Shown: positions 8,567-16,700 of the stretch, piece after piece | How positions within the stretch are numbered: the stretch's first letter is position 1 | How the letters are laid out: every line of letters begins with the position of its first letter | NCBI RefSeq assembly: GCF_041435095.1 | Contig: NZ_CP108025.1 | Coordinates: 1,240,001-1,304,000 of the forward strand | Source: Kitasatospora sp. NBC_00315 | GTDB taxonomy: Bacteria > Actinomycetota > Actinomycetes > Streptomycetales > Streptomycetaceae | Direction: 5' to 3' | DNA length: 64,000 nt | Position numbers and translations under genes: made by a program | Notes under the pieces: generated by a model | What the model saw: only the letters and a program-made list of their open reading frames with translations | What the model was told of the DNA's origin: nothing | Databases searched by the model: none

Positions 8567-9961
8567 TCAGATGATCAGGCTGAGCGGCATGATCAGCGCG
8601 ATGGCGACCACCGAGATCACCGTCTCCATCACCGACCAGGACTTGAGCGTCTGGCCGACGCTCATCCCGAAGTACTCCTTCACCAGCCAGAAGCCGGCGT
8701 CGTTCACGTGCGAGAAGAACAGCGAGCCGGAGCCGATCGCCAGCACCAGCAGCGCCGCGTGGGTGCTCGACATGTCGGCGGCCAGCGGGGCCACGATGCC
8801 GGCCGCGGTGATGGTGGCGACCGTCGCGGAGCCGGTGGCCAGCCGGATCAGGACGGCGATCAGCCAGCCCAGCAGCAGCGCCGAGATGTGCCACTTGCTG
8901 GACCACTCGCTGACCGCGTTGCCGACGCCGACGTCGATCAGGGTCTGCTTGAAACCGCCGCCGGCGCCCACGATGAAGACGATGCCGGCGATCGGGCCGA
9001 GCGACTTCTCCATGGTGGTGGAGATCCGGGCCTTGCTGAACCCGGCCGCCCGGCCGAGGGTCAGCATACCGAGCAGGACGGCGGCGAGCAGAGCGATCAG
9101 CGGCGAGCCGATGAAGTCGAAGGCGCGCTGGAGACCGGCCTTCGGGTCGTCGACGACCACGTCGACCAGGGCCTTGCCGAGCATCAGGACGACCGGCAGC
9201 AGGATGGTCGCGAGCACCGCGCCGAAGCTCGGGGTGTGCTCGCGCTGCTCGGTCTCCGCGGGGGCCGTCGCCTCGGGGACGGCCAGCGGGCCGACCCAGC
9301 GCTCCGCGACCCGGGCGAACAGCGGTCCGGCGATGATCAGGGTCGGAACCGCGATCAGCAGGCCCAGCGCCAGGGTGATGCCGAGGTCCGCGTGCAGGGC
9401 GTCGACGGCCACCAGCGGGCCGGGGTGCGGCGGGATCAGACCGTGCAGCACCGACAGGCCCGCCAGCGCCGGGATTCCCACCCGCATCAGGGGCAGGTTG
9501 CCGCGCCGGGCGACCAGCAGCACGATCGGGATCAGCAGGACGACGCCGACCTCGAAGAAGAGCGGCAGGCCGAGCAGCGCCGCGATCAGCGCCATCGCCC
9601 ACGGCAGGGCCCTGCGGCCGGTGCGGGCGAGAACGGTGTCGGCGATGATGTTGGCCCCGCCGGAGTCGGCCAGCAGCTTGCCGAGCATCGCGCCGAGGCC
9701 GATCAGCAGTCCGACGCTCGCGACGGTCGCGCCGAACCCGGTGGAGAAGCTGGTCAGCAGCTTGTCGAACGGCGCCCTGGCGACGATCGCGAGCAGTGCC
9801 GAGCCGAGTGTGAGGGCGAGGAAGGGGTGCAGCTTCAGTCTGGTGATCAGCAGCACGATGGCGCCGATGCTGAGCAGCACCGCCACCAGCAGCTGGGTAT
9901 TGCTGCCGGTGTGCGGGAGGGCCGGTGGGGCGGCCGCGAGGAGAGTGGGGGACAGGCTCAC
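8567..9961 (-). CDS. gntP: Gluconate:H+ symporter, GntP family
   Basis: The 464-residue membrane protein has about 12 hydrophobic segments. GntP-family motifs include FFEVGVVLLIPIV, LIPPHPGPLVAVDAL, GAGGGFKQTLIDVGVG, ATGSATVATITAAGIVAP and SHVNDAGFWLVKEYF. It imports D-gluconate across the cytoplasmic membrane. GTG 9961 is the start because it overlaps the gntK stop as GTGA, a classic translational-coupling arrangement, and yields the standard N-terminus. It is the second gene of a gntK-gntP operon, transcribed away from gntR. A strong bidirectional terminator follows. Confidence 0.93.
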   Translation of the reverse strand: MSLSPTLLAAAPPALPHTGSNTQLLVAVLLSIGAIVLLITRLKLHPFLALTLGSALLAIVARAPFDKLLTSFSTGFGATVASVGLLIGLGAMLGKLLADSGGANIIADTVLARTGRRALPWAMALIAALLGLPLFFEVGVVLLIPIVLLVARRGNLPLMRVGIPALAGLSVLHGLIPPHPGPLVAVDALHADLGITLALGLLIAVPTLIIAGPLFARVAERWVGPLAVPEATAPAETEQREHTPSFGAVLATILLPVVLMLGKALVDVVVDDPKAGLQRAFDFIGSPLIALLAAVLLGMLTLGRAAGFSKARISTTMEKSLGPIAGIVFIVGAGGGFKQTLIDVGVGNAVSEWSSKWHISALLLGWLIAVLIRLATGSATVATITAAGIVAPLAADMSSTHAALLVLAIGSGSLFFSHVNDAGFWLVKEYFGMSVGQTLKSWSVMETVISVVAIALIMPLSLII

Positions 9962-10497
9962 GCGAGGTCTCCATTGACGGGCCGCAGGAGTTCCACGGCC
10001 ATCTCGACGAGTTGTTCGGGGGACGGGCCGACGTCCAGGGCTGCACCGCGTTCGTCGGCCTGGAGGGGCTCCAGGGCGGCGTACTGGGAACCGAGCAGGG
10101 ACGTCGGCATGAAGTGGCCGGTGCGCTGGGCGAGGCGGTCCTCGACCAGCTCGTGACCACCGCTGAGGTGCAGGAAGAACGCGCCCGGGCAGGCGGCGCG
10201 CAGGGTGTCGCGGTAGTGCCGCTTCAGCGCCGAACAGGTCACCACTCCCCCGGTACCGGCCCCGGCGCGTTCGCCGAGCCAGCCGCCGAGGGCCCGGAGC
10301 CAGGGGGCCCGGTCCTCGTCGTCCAGGGGGATCCCGGCCGACATCTTGGCGATGTTGGCCGGCGGGTGGAAGTCGTCCGCCTCCGCGTACGGGAGGGCCA
10401 GACGCTCGGCCAGCAGTCGGGCGACGGTGGTCTTGCCGACGCCCGAAACGCCCATCACCACGACGGTGGGCGGCTGGTTCTCGACGCTGAGAGCCAT
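9958..10497 (-). CDS. gntK: Gluconokinase
   Basis: The 179-residue P-loop kinase phosphorylates D-gluconate to 6-phosphogluconate, which enters the pentose phosphate pathway. The Walker A loop VMGVSGVGKTTVARLLAE is near residues 14-31, followed by the gluconate-kinase motifs EADDFHPPANIAKMSAGIPL, DDEDRAPWL and VVTCSALKRHYRDTLR. Length and motifs are those of the short GntK family. ATG 10497 is preceded by GAAGGAG at good spacing. The stop overlaps the gntP start by four bases. Expression is probably controlled by the divergent gntR through the AT-rich spacer. Confidence 0.95.
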   Translation of the reverse strand: MALSVENQPPTVVVMGVSGVGKTTVARLLAERLALPYAEADDFHPPANIAKMSAGIPLDDEDRAPWLRALGGWLGERAGAGTGGVVTCSALKRHYRDTLRAACPGAFFLHLSGGHELVEDRLAQRTGHFMPTSLLGSQYAALEPLQADERGAALDVGPSPEQLVEMAVELLRPVNGDLA

Positions 10498-10832
10498 GGT
10501 GGTGCTCCTTCTCTGCCAGGCCGTTCGTATGCCGGTGAGCAGGTACCAGGCCTGCGGTCGCTGGCAACTATCTCCCCAAAGATATGACCTATTCAAGGTC
10601 CGGATACCAAATCGTCATACTTTTATGCCTTCGGGACCGCCGCCTCGCGGCGGTTCGCGCGGCGGCAGGCCGACCACGGCGGCGTCCCCGGAGCGGAAGC
10701 GGCAAGGAGCACGGCAGCGCCGAGGAGAACGCGAGCACGGCGCCGACGCAAACCCGGGGCCGGCGCCGGACGCGGGCCCGGAGCGGGCGGGCCGGACGGG
10801 GCCACCCGGGCATCGCCCTCTAGGCTGGGCGG
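10498..10832. promoter_or_regulatory. gntK / gntR divergent control region
   Basis: The 335-base spacer contains an AT-rich block at about 10565-10630 (AAAGATATGACCTATTC, ATACCAAATCGTCATAC), in sharp contrast to its GC-rich surroundings. The block is the most likely place for the gntK promoter and a FadR-type operator; I could not assign exact -10/-35 boxes. The gntR-proximal half is GC-rich and featureless. Confidence 0.5.
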
Positions 10833-11528
10833 ATGGACATCCAGGGGCTGCCCGGCCGACTCCTCTCCGAGCTCGGACCGGCCATCGCGTCCGGCGAGAT
10901 CCCCGAAGGGGCGGTGCTGCGGGGCGAGGAGCTGGAGGGCCGGTTCGGGGTCTCCCGGACGGTGGTGCGCGAGGCGGTCCGGATCCTGGAGTCGATGCGG
11001 CTGGTCGAGTCGCGCCGCCGGGTCGGCATCACCGTGCAGCCGAGGTCGAGCTGGGACGTGTTCGACCCCCTGGTGATCCGCTGGCGGCTGGCCGGCGCCG
11101 ACCGGCCCGCACAGCTGCGGTCGCTGGGGTCGCTGCGGGTGGCGGTCGAGCCGGCCGCGGCGGCGCTCGCCGCCACCCAGGCCACCGCGGACCAGTGCCG
11201 CGAGCTGAGCGCACTGGCCGTCGAACTGACCGTCACCGCGCGGGCCGCCGACCTGGAGACGTTCCTCCGGCACGACATCGCCTTCCACGCCACGGTGCTG
11301 AAGGCGTCCGGGAACGAGATGTTCGCGCACCTGGGCGACACCGTCGGCGCGGTGCTGACCGGACGGACGGAGTATCACCTGATGCCCCACCAGCCCGAGT
11401 CGTACGCGATCCGGCTGCACCGCGAGGTGGCGGAGGCGATCTGCGCCGGCGACGCCGCGCACGCGGAACGGGCGATGCGGACGATCGTGGTCGGGGCGCT
11501 GGAGGAGCTCGACAAGCAGCTGACCTGA
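10833..11528 (+). CDS. gntR: FadR-subfamily GntR regulator of gluconate genes
   Basis: The 231 residues comprise an N-terminal winged helix (about 10-75; LEGRFGVSRTVVREAVRILE followed by the wing SRRRVGITVQP) and a C-terminal all-helical FCD domain. The FCD domain has the metal-site residues of the family in FLRHDIAFHATVLKASGN and the later HREVAEAI. Such regulators are usually repressors released by gluconate or a phosphorylated derivative. The divergent position next to gntK-gntP makes gluconate control the natural inference. ATG 10833 begins directly before the DNA-binding domain. Confidence 0.85.
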   Translation: MDIQGLPGRLLSELGPAIASGEIPEGAVLRGEELEGRFGVSRTVVREAVRILESMRLVESRRRVGITVQPRSSWDVFDPLVIRWRLAGADRPAQLRSLGSLRVAVEPAAAALAATQATADQCRELSALAVELTVTARAADLETFLRHDIAFHATVLKASGNEMFAHLGDTVGAVLTGRTEYHLMPHQPESYAIRLHREVAEAICAGDAAHAERAMRTIVVGALEELDKQLT

Positions 11529-11735
11529 ACCACGACGGGCAGCGGCACGACGACGCCGAGCGGACCGGCATCGGGCGGACCGGCGCCGGGCGCGCGGACA
11601 ACCCCTCTCATCGCGGTCAGATCACCTCAATGCACGGCAGATCAGCGATATCCGGCGCATGCATGCCGCCCGGCGGGGCAGTGTGGTGCGTAGGGGCGCA
11701 CGGGGCGCCCCACGTACGCCGTCCGGGGGTACCCG

Positions 11736-12074
11736 ATGTCCGCCGCCCGTCGCCGCCTGCCCGACGAGGTGCGCTCCGCCGCAGTACGCGCCGTGCTCTG
11801 CCTCGCGTTCACCCTGGTCTGCCTGACGGTCGCGGTGTTCGCGTCCTACGCCGGGACCGGGCTGCTGACCCCGGCACTGATGGCCATGGGCCTCGGGGTG
11901 TTCGGCACGATGTGGTGCCTGTTGGAGATCATGATCTCCCGTCAGGTGGCCGCCCAGCGGGCGCGCGGTCCGCACTCGGCGTCACCGATGGCGGGGAGCC
12001 GCACGGCCCGCCGGGACGTCCGCGCGGACCGCCCCGGCCCCGCCTCCCGTCAGCCGCGACTGCCCACGACGTAG
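11736..12074 (+). CDS. Small two-helix membrane protein of unknown function
   Basis: The 112-residue protein has a basic N-terminus (MSAARRRLPDEVR), two hydrophobic helices (about residues 18-36 and 42-66) and a basic, disordered tail ending ASRQPRLPTT. A GGGGG run lies about nine bases before ATG 11736. No family is recognised. The last 25 bases overlap the 3' end of the convergent oxidoreductase gene, so either the tail is dispensable or the two transcripts form antisense overlap. Confidence 0.6.
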   Translation: MSAARRRLPDEVRSAAVRAVLCLAFTLVCLTVAVFASYAGTGLLTPALMAMGLGVFGTMWCLLEIMISRQVAAQRARGPHSASPMAGSRTARRDVRADRPGPASRQPRLPTT

Positions 12075-13141
12075 CCGTACTGCACCGGCCACCGGCGGTC
12101 GCCGCCCAGCTCACGCGCGGCCTGCTGCGGCCAGTACGGGTTGCGCAGCAGCTCGCGGCCCAGCAGGACGACGTCCGCCTGCCCGTCCGCGATGATCTTC
12201 TCCGCCTGGACGGGCTCGGTGATGAGGCCGACGGCGCTGGTCGCGAGACCCGACTCGGCACGGATCCTGGCGGCGAACGGCACCTGGTAGCCCGGGCCGA
12301 CCGGAATCGCCGCCTCCTTGACGTTGCCGCCGGTCGAGACGTCGAGCAGGTCGACGCCGGCCTTCTTCAACTCCCTGGCCAGCAGGACGGTCTCGTCCGC
12401 CGTCCAGCTCTCCCGGTCGTCCAGCCAGTCGGTGGCCGAGACCCGGAACAGCAGCGGCAGGTCCTCGGGCCACACCGCGCGCACCGCGCGGGTCACCTCC
12501 AGGGCGAAGCGGGTACGGCCCTCGAAGGAGCCGCCGTACCCGTCGGTGCGGTGGTTGGAGACCGGCGAGAGGAACGAGTGGGTCAGGTAGCCGTGCGCGC
12601 CGTGGATCTCGACGGCCTTGAAACCGGCGGCCAGCGCCCGCTCGGCCGAGGCCGCGAAGGACCGGACGATCTCCTGGATCTCCTCGACCGTGAGCTCCGA
12701 GGGGCTCGGGTTCGAGCCGAACGGGACGGTGGAGGGACCGACCGCCTGCCAGCCGATATCCCCCGCAGGGACGGGCGCGCCACCCTGCCAGGGGCGGTCC
12801 GTGGACGCCTTGCGCCCGGCGTGGCCGAGTTGGATCACGGGAACCGCGCCGAGCGCCGAGATCTGCGCCGCGACGCGGGCGAGGCTCTCCTGCTGGCGGT
12901 CGTTCCACAGGCCGAGGTCGTACGGCGAGATCCGGCCCTCGGGGCGGACTGCCGTGGACTCCACGATCACCAGGCCCGCGCCGCCGGCCGCCCGGGTGGC
13001 GTAGTGGGCCAGGTGGAAGTCCGTGGCCACACCCGTCTCGGGACCGACCGGCTGCGCCGAGTACATGCACATCGGCGGCATCCACACCCGGTTGGGCACG
13101 GTCAGCGAGCGGAGGGTGATCGGCTCGAACAGGGCACTCAC
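12050..13141 (-). CDS. namA: Old yellow enzyme, NADH:flavin oxidoreductase (NamA/YqjM-like)
   Basis: The 363-residue FMN-dependent TIM-barrel ene-reductase reduces activated C=C bonds with NAD(P)H. Hallmarks of the YqjM/NamA branch are NRVWMPPMCMYSA near the N-terminus (Cys near the flavin), IQLGHAGRKAS, and FKAVEIHGAHGYLTHSFLSP with catalytic His-X-X-His. Further on are SNHRTDGYGGSFEGRTRF and the C-terminal FMN phosphate site DVVLLGRELLRNPYW. GTG 13141 was chosen because GAAGGAG sits just upstream. It is transcribed away from an ArsR regulator that probably controls it in response to an electrophile. Confidence 0.92.
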   Translation of the reverse strand: MSALFEPITLRSLTVPNRVWMPPMCMYSAQPVGPETGVATDFHLAHYATRAAGGAGLVIVESTAVRPEGRISPYDLGLWNDRQQESLARVAAQISALGAVPVIQLGHAGRKASTDRPWQGGAPVPAGDIGWQAVGPSTVPFGSNPSPSELTVEEIQEIVRSFAASAERALAAGFKAVEIHGAHGYLTHSFLSPVSNHRTDGYGGSFEGRTRFALEVTRAVRAVWPEDLPLLFRVSATDWLDDRESWTADETVLLARELKKAGVDLLDVSTGGNVKEAAIPVGPGYQVPFAARIRAESGLATSAVGLITEPVQAEKIIADGQADVVLLGRELLRNPYWPQQAARELGGDRRWPVQYGYVVGSRG

Positions 13142-13190
13142 GGCGACTCCTTCGACATCGCGGCCGGCACGGGGACGCCGGACACCTTTG

Positions 13191-13243
13191 TACGATAGCC
13201 GCCGTACTACGAGAGATGTCAAACTACGATGGTTCTCGTACGA
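13191..13243. promoter_or_regulatory. Operator cluster between namA and arsR-type gene
   Basis: TACGA occurs four times (13191, 13208, 13225, 13239), the first three exactly 17 bases apart. TACGAGA (13208-13214) is inverted as TCTCGTA (13234-13240). The cluster fills the short spacer between the divergent genes and is a likely site for the ArsR protein, covering both promoters. Confidence 0.6.
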
Positions 13244-13268
13244 TGACGCAGTGACCGAGGGAGCCGAC

Positions 13269-13673
13269 ATGCCGACCGACGAGCGGGGCGCCGTGCTGCC
13301 GGGCCGGAGGCCGACCGCGGCACCCTCGGGACCGGTGCCGGACGGACCGGGCCCGGCCACCCTGCCGGAGCCCGCCCTGGCGGACATCCGGCTGGAGGCC
13401 GTGCTGCACGCGCTGGCCGACCCGGTGCGGCTGCGGATCGCCCGGGCACTCGCGGACGGGCACCAGGAGATGTCCTGCATCGCGTTCGACCTTCCGGTGA
13501 CCAAGTCGACCACCACGCACCACTTCCGGGTGCTGCGCGAGGCAGGGGTGATCCGGCAGTGTCGGCGCGGCACCGCGCGGATGAGTTCGCTGCGCCGGGA
13601 CGATCTGGCGCAGCTCTTCCCCGGCCTGCTGGACAGCGTGCTGACGGGGGCCCGGCGCCAGGCGAGGGACTGA
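13269..13673 (+). CDS. ArsR-family winged-helix regulator
   Basis: The 134-residue protein has a 40-residue Pro/Gly-rich N-terminal lead, then an ArsR winged helix: LHALADPVRLRIARALADG, the recognition helix around PVTKSTTTHHFRVLREAGVI and the wing CRRGTARMSSLRRDDL. ATG 13269 has GAGGGAG at six bases, better than the GTG 18 bases upstream. The classical metal-binding ELCVCD box is absent; a single Cys occurs in MSCIAFDLP and another in RQCRRG. A redox or small-molecule signal is therefore more likely than metal. Its divergent partner is the old yellow enzyme. Confidence 0.85.
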   Translation: MPTDERGAVLPGRRPTAAPSGPVPDGPGPATLPEPALADIRLEAVLHALADPVRLRIARALADGHQEMSCIAFDLPVTKSTTTHHFRVLREAGVIRQCRRGTARMSSLRRDDLAQLFPGLLDSVLTGARRQARD

Positions 13674-13721
13674 CCGGCGCGGCACCGGCGCGCGCCCCCG
13701 GCGAGGCCCGCCGAGGCCCGG

Positions 13722-16700
13722 TCAGGCCGTCGGCGCCTCCGCCGGGCGCTTGAACATCCGGGTGGCGGTGATCTCGCCGTGGACGGCCGGGCCGTCCGGG
13801 TCCTGCGGGGCCGGCAGACCGGGGCGCAGATGCTCCTCCACCGAGATGTACTTCAGGCCGGCCCGCAGGTCGGCGTCGTTGCGGAGCCTGATGACCAGCG
13901 GGAACTCGGCCAGCGCGGTGGTGTCGAAGAGCCCCGTGGTGTAGATCAGCTGGACGCCGAGCGCGTCGGCGACGGCACGCTGCAGCTCCAGCAGGTACGT
14001 CGCGTTCGCCCGGCCGATCGGGTTGTCGAGGAAGAGCGTGCCCGCGTGCCGCAGCTGGGACTGCCCCCGGTCGTTGGCGCGCAGCGCGGCCATCGTGCAG
14101 TAGAGGGCGATGGCCGCGGTGAGCAGTTGGCCGCCGGAGAACACGTCCGACATCTGGCCGACGCTGACCCGCTCGGCGCGCAGCACGGCGTCCGGCTTGA
14201 GGATCTCGACGCCGACGCCCCTGGGGCCGATCGCGGCGGCGACGCCGCGCAGCAGCAGGGACATGCCGTCCCGGCGCAGGTCGCTGTTCTTGCGGACGGC
14301 GGCGCTGGTGGCCTCGTCGATGACCTCGCCGAGCCGCTCCACCAGGACGCTCTGGTCCGGGTCCTCGAACCGGATCCGCAGGAACTCCTGGCCGGACCAC
14401 TCCCCGAGGCCCTCGGGCAGGCGGGAGAGCCGCTGGGCGGCGCGCAGGGTGGCGAGCGCGCTCTCGACCAGGCCGCGCAGGCGGTCGACGATGCTGCCGC
14501 GATTGCGTTCCAGCTGCTCGAGCTCGTCGGTGAGCACCCGTAGGCGCGGCGCGAAGGCGACGGCCCAGGCGGCTGCGTGGTCGGGCAGCGCGGCGGCGGG
14601 CAGTTCACGGATCTGCTGACGGGCGGGGGTGCGGACGGCCTCGTAGCGGGCCGCGTTGGCGTGCCGGATCAGGGCGTCGGAGGCGTCGCGGACGGCGAGT
14701 TCGGCGGCGGAGAGCTCGGTGGCCGAGGCGCGCAGCGTCCGGCGGGTGTCGGCGGCGGCCGCGCGGGCCTCGGTGAGGCTGCCGAGGTAGGGGTCGGCGC
14801 TCTGCTCGGGCTCCTCGGGGTGTTCGCGCAGACCGTCGCGGAGCTGGCCGGCGGCCTCCTCGAAGTCGGCGGCGGCGCTCTGCGAGGCCTGGTGGGTGCG
14901 CTGGAGGTCGGCGTGCCCGGTGCGGGCGTTCTCCAGCAGCTCGCGGCGTTCGGCGAGGCGGCTGGTGGCGGTGCGCAGCAGGACCTGGGCGTGCTCGGGG
15001 TCGGTGGGGACGAGGTCCTCGGGCAGCTCGGTGTGGGCGTCACCGGTGGCGGGGGCGGAGCGTTCGGCCTCGCCGCGCAGCCGGCCGAGCTGCTCGCTGG
15101 CGGTGGCGGAGCGCGCCTCGATGGTGGCGACGAGCTCCTCGGCCCGGGTGGCGGCGGCCTGCCGGGCGGGGCCGTCGGCGCCGTCGGGGCTGGCGAGCAG
15201 TTCCTCGGCGCGGGTGCGGACCTTGTTGGTGAGCCGGTCGAGCTCGGTGGCGGCGGCGGCCTCGTCACCCTCGGCCCGGGCCTGCTCGGCGCGCAGGTCG
15301 GCGCCGACGCCGACCTTCTCGTACAACTGGGAGGCGGCGCGGTAGGCCTCGCGCAGGGCGGGCAGCGAGGCCGGGGGCTCGTCCGCCCGGTCGGTCTCGG
15401 AGGTGGTGGAGAGCTCGGCGCGTTCGGCGCGCAGGGTCCGGACGGTGCGGCGGGCGTCGTCGGCGGCGCGCTGGGCGGCGCGGCGGTCCTCGTCGCAGGT
15501 GCGGGCGCGCTCGGCCCGGACGGCCTGCCGGCGGTCGCACTCGACGGCGTCCTCGGCGAGTTCGCGCAGGCCGCGCGTCCAACCGGCCCGTTCGCGCAGC
15601 CGGAAGGCCAGGCCGGACAGCGCGTCGGCGCGGCGGCGGGTGCGCTGGGCGGCCTCGCGGTGCTCCTCGTGGGTGGTGGCGGCGGCGGCGTGGTCGGCCT
15701 CGGCCTCGGCGTGGTCGACGCGCAACGTGGCGAGTTCGGCGCTCGCGGCCTCGGCGGCGAGGGCGGCGGCCTCGGCGGCGGCGGTGAGTTCGGCCAGGGT
15801 GCCGGGCGGGCACTGGGTGTGCCAGGAGGCGAGCCGGGCGGCCAGCGCGCGGTCGCCGCCGAGGCGGGCTGCGAGTTCGCGGATGTGCTCCTCCCGGGCG
15901 GTGGCGCGGGTGCGCAGCTCCCGGCGTTCGTCGTCGGCGGCGCTCTCGTCGTGCATGGCCGGGTTCGGCGGTACGAGGAAGAAGGCCGGCTCACCGGTGA
16001 TCGGCGCGATCAGGGCGGCGGCCGTGCCGACGGCGACGGTGGAGCGGGGCAGCAGGGCGGCGGCGGTGAGGGCCTCGCGGGCGCGGTCCAGCGCGTCGGG
16101 GTCGGTGACGACGACGCCGTCCACGAGTTCGGGGCGGGCGGCGAGGATCGCGTCGTGGTCGCCCGGGTCGACGGACTGGGCCAGGTAGCGCCAGCCGGGC
16201 AGCGCCGGAACGCCGTGCTCGGCGAGGTACTCGACGGTGGCCAGGACGTCCGGGCCGGGCGGCAGAAGGCCGCCGTCGCCGAGGGCGGCGAGGATCCGGG
16301 AGTCGTCGGCGGCGGCGGTGCGCAGGTCGAACAGGGTGCGCTCGGCGGTGGCGACGGACCGGTCGAGCAGCTCGCGCAGGCCCTCGGCGGAGCGGTCCAG
16401 GACGGCGGGGGTGAGGAAGCCGTCGGCCTCGTCGGCGGCCTCCTCGAAGGGGGCGAGCGAGAGCAGCTCGGCGAGGCGCGGTTCGGCGGCGAGCAGGGCG
16501 GCGGTTCGGCGCTCGGTGGCGAGCGCGGCGGCGGCGGCCCTGCGGGCGTCGCCGGCCCGGGAGGCGGCGAGGTCGGCGCGGGCCTCGGCGGCGGCGCTCT
16601 CGCGCAGCCGGGCCGCGGCGAGGTCGGCGGCGGCGCGGGCCTTCTCCAGCGCGGCGGTGGCGGCCTTCTCGGCGTCGGCGGCGTTCAGCGCGGCGCGGGC

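Noticed and set aside
10346..13198. Long plus-strand frame across gntR, the membrane protein gene and the old yellow enzyme gene
   Set aside because: It is a high-GC shadow frame with Arg/Gly/Pro composition and no domain.
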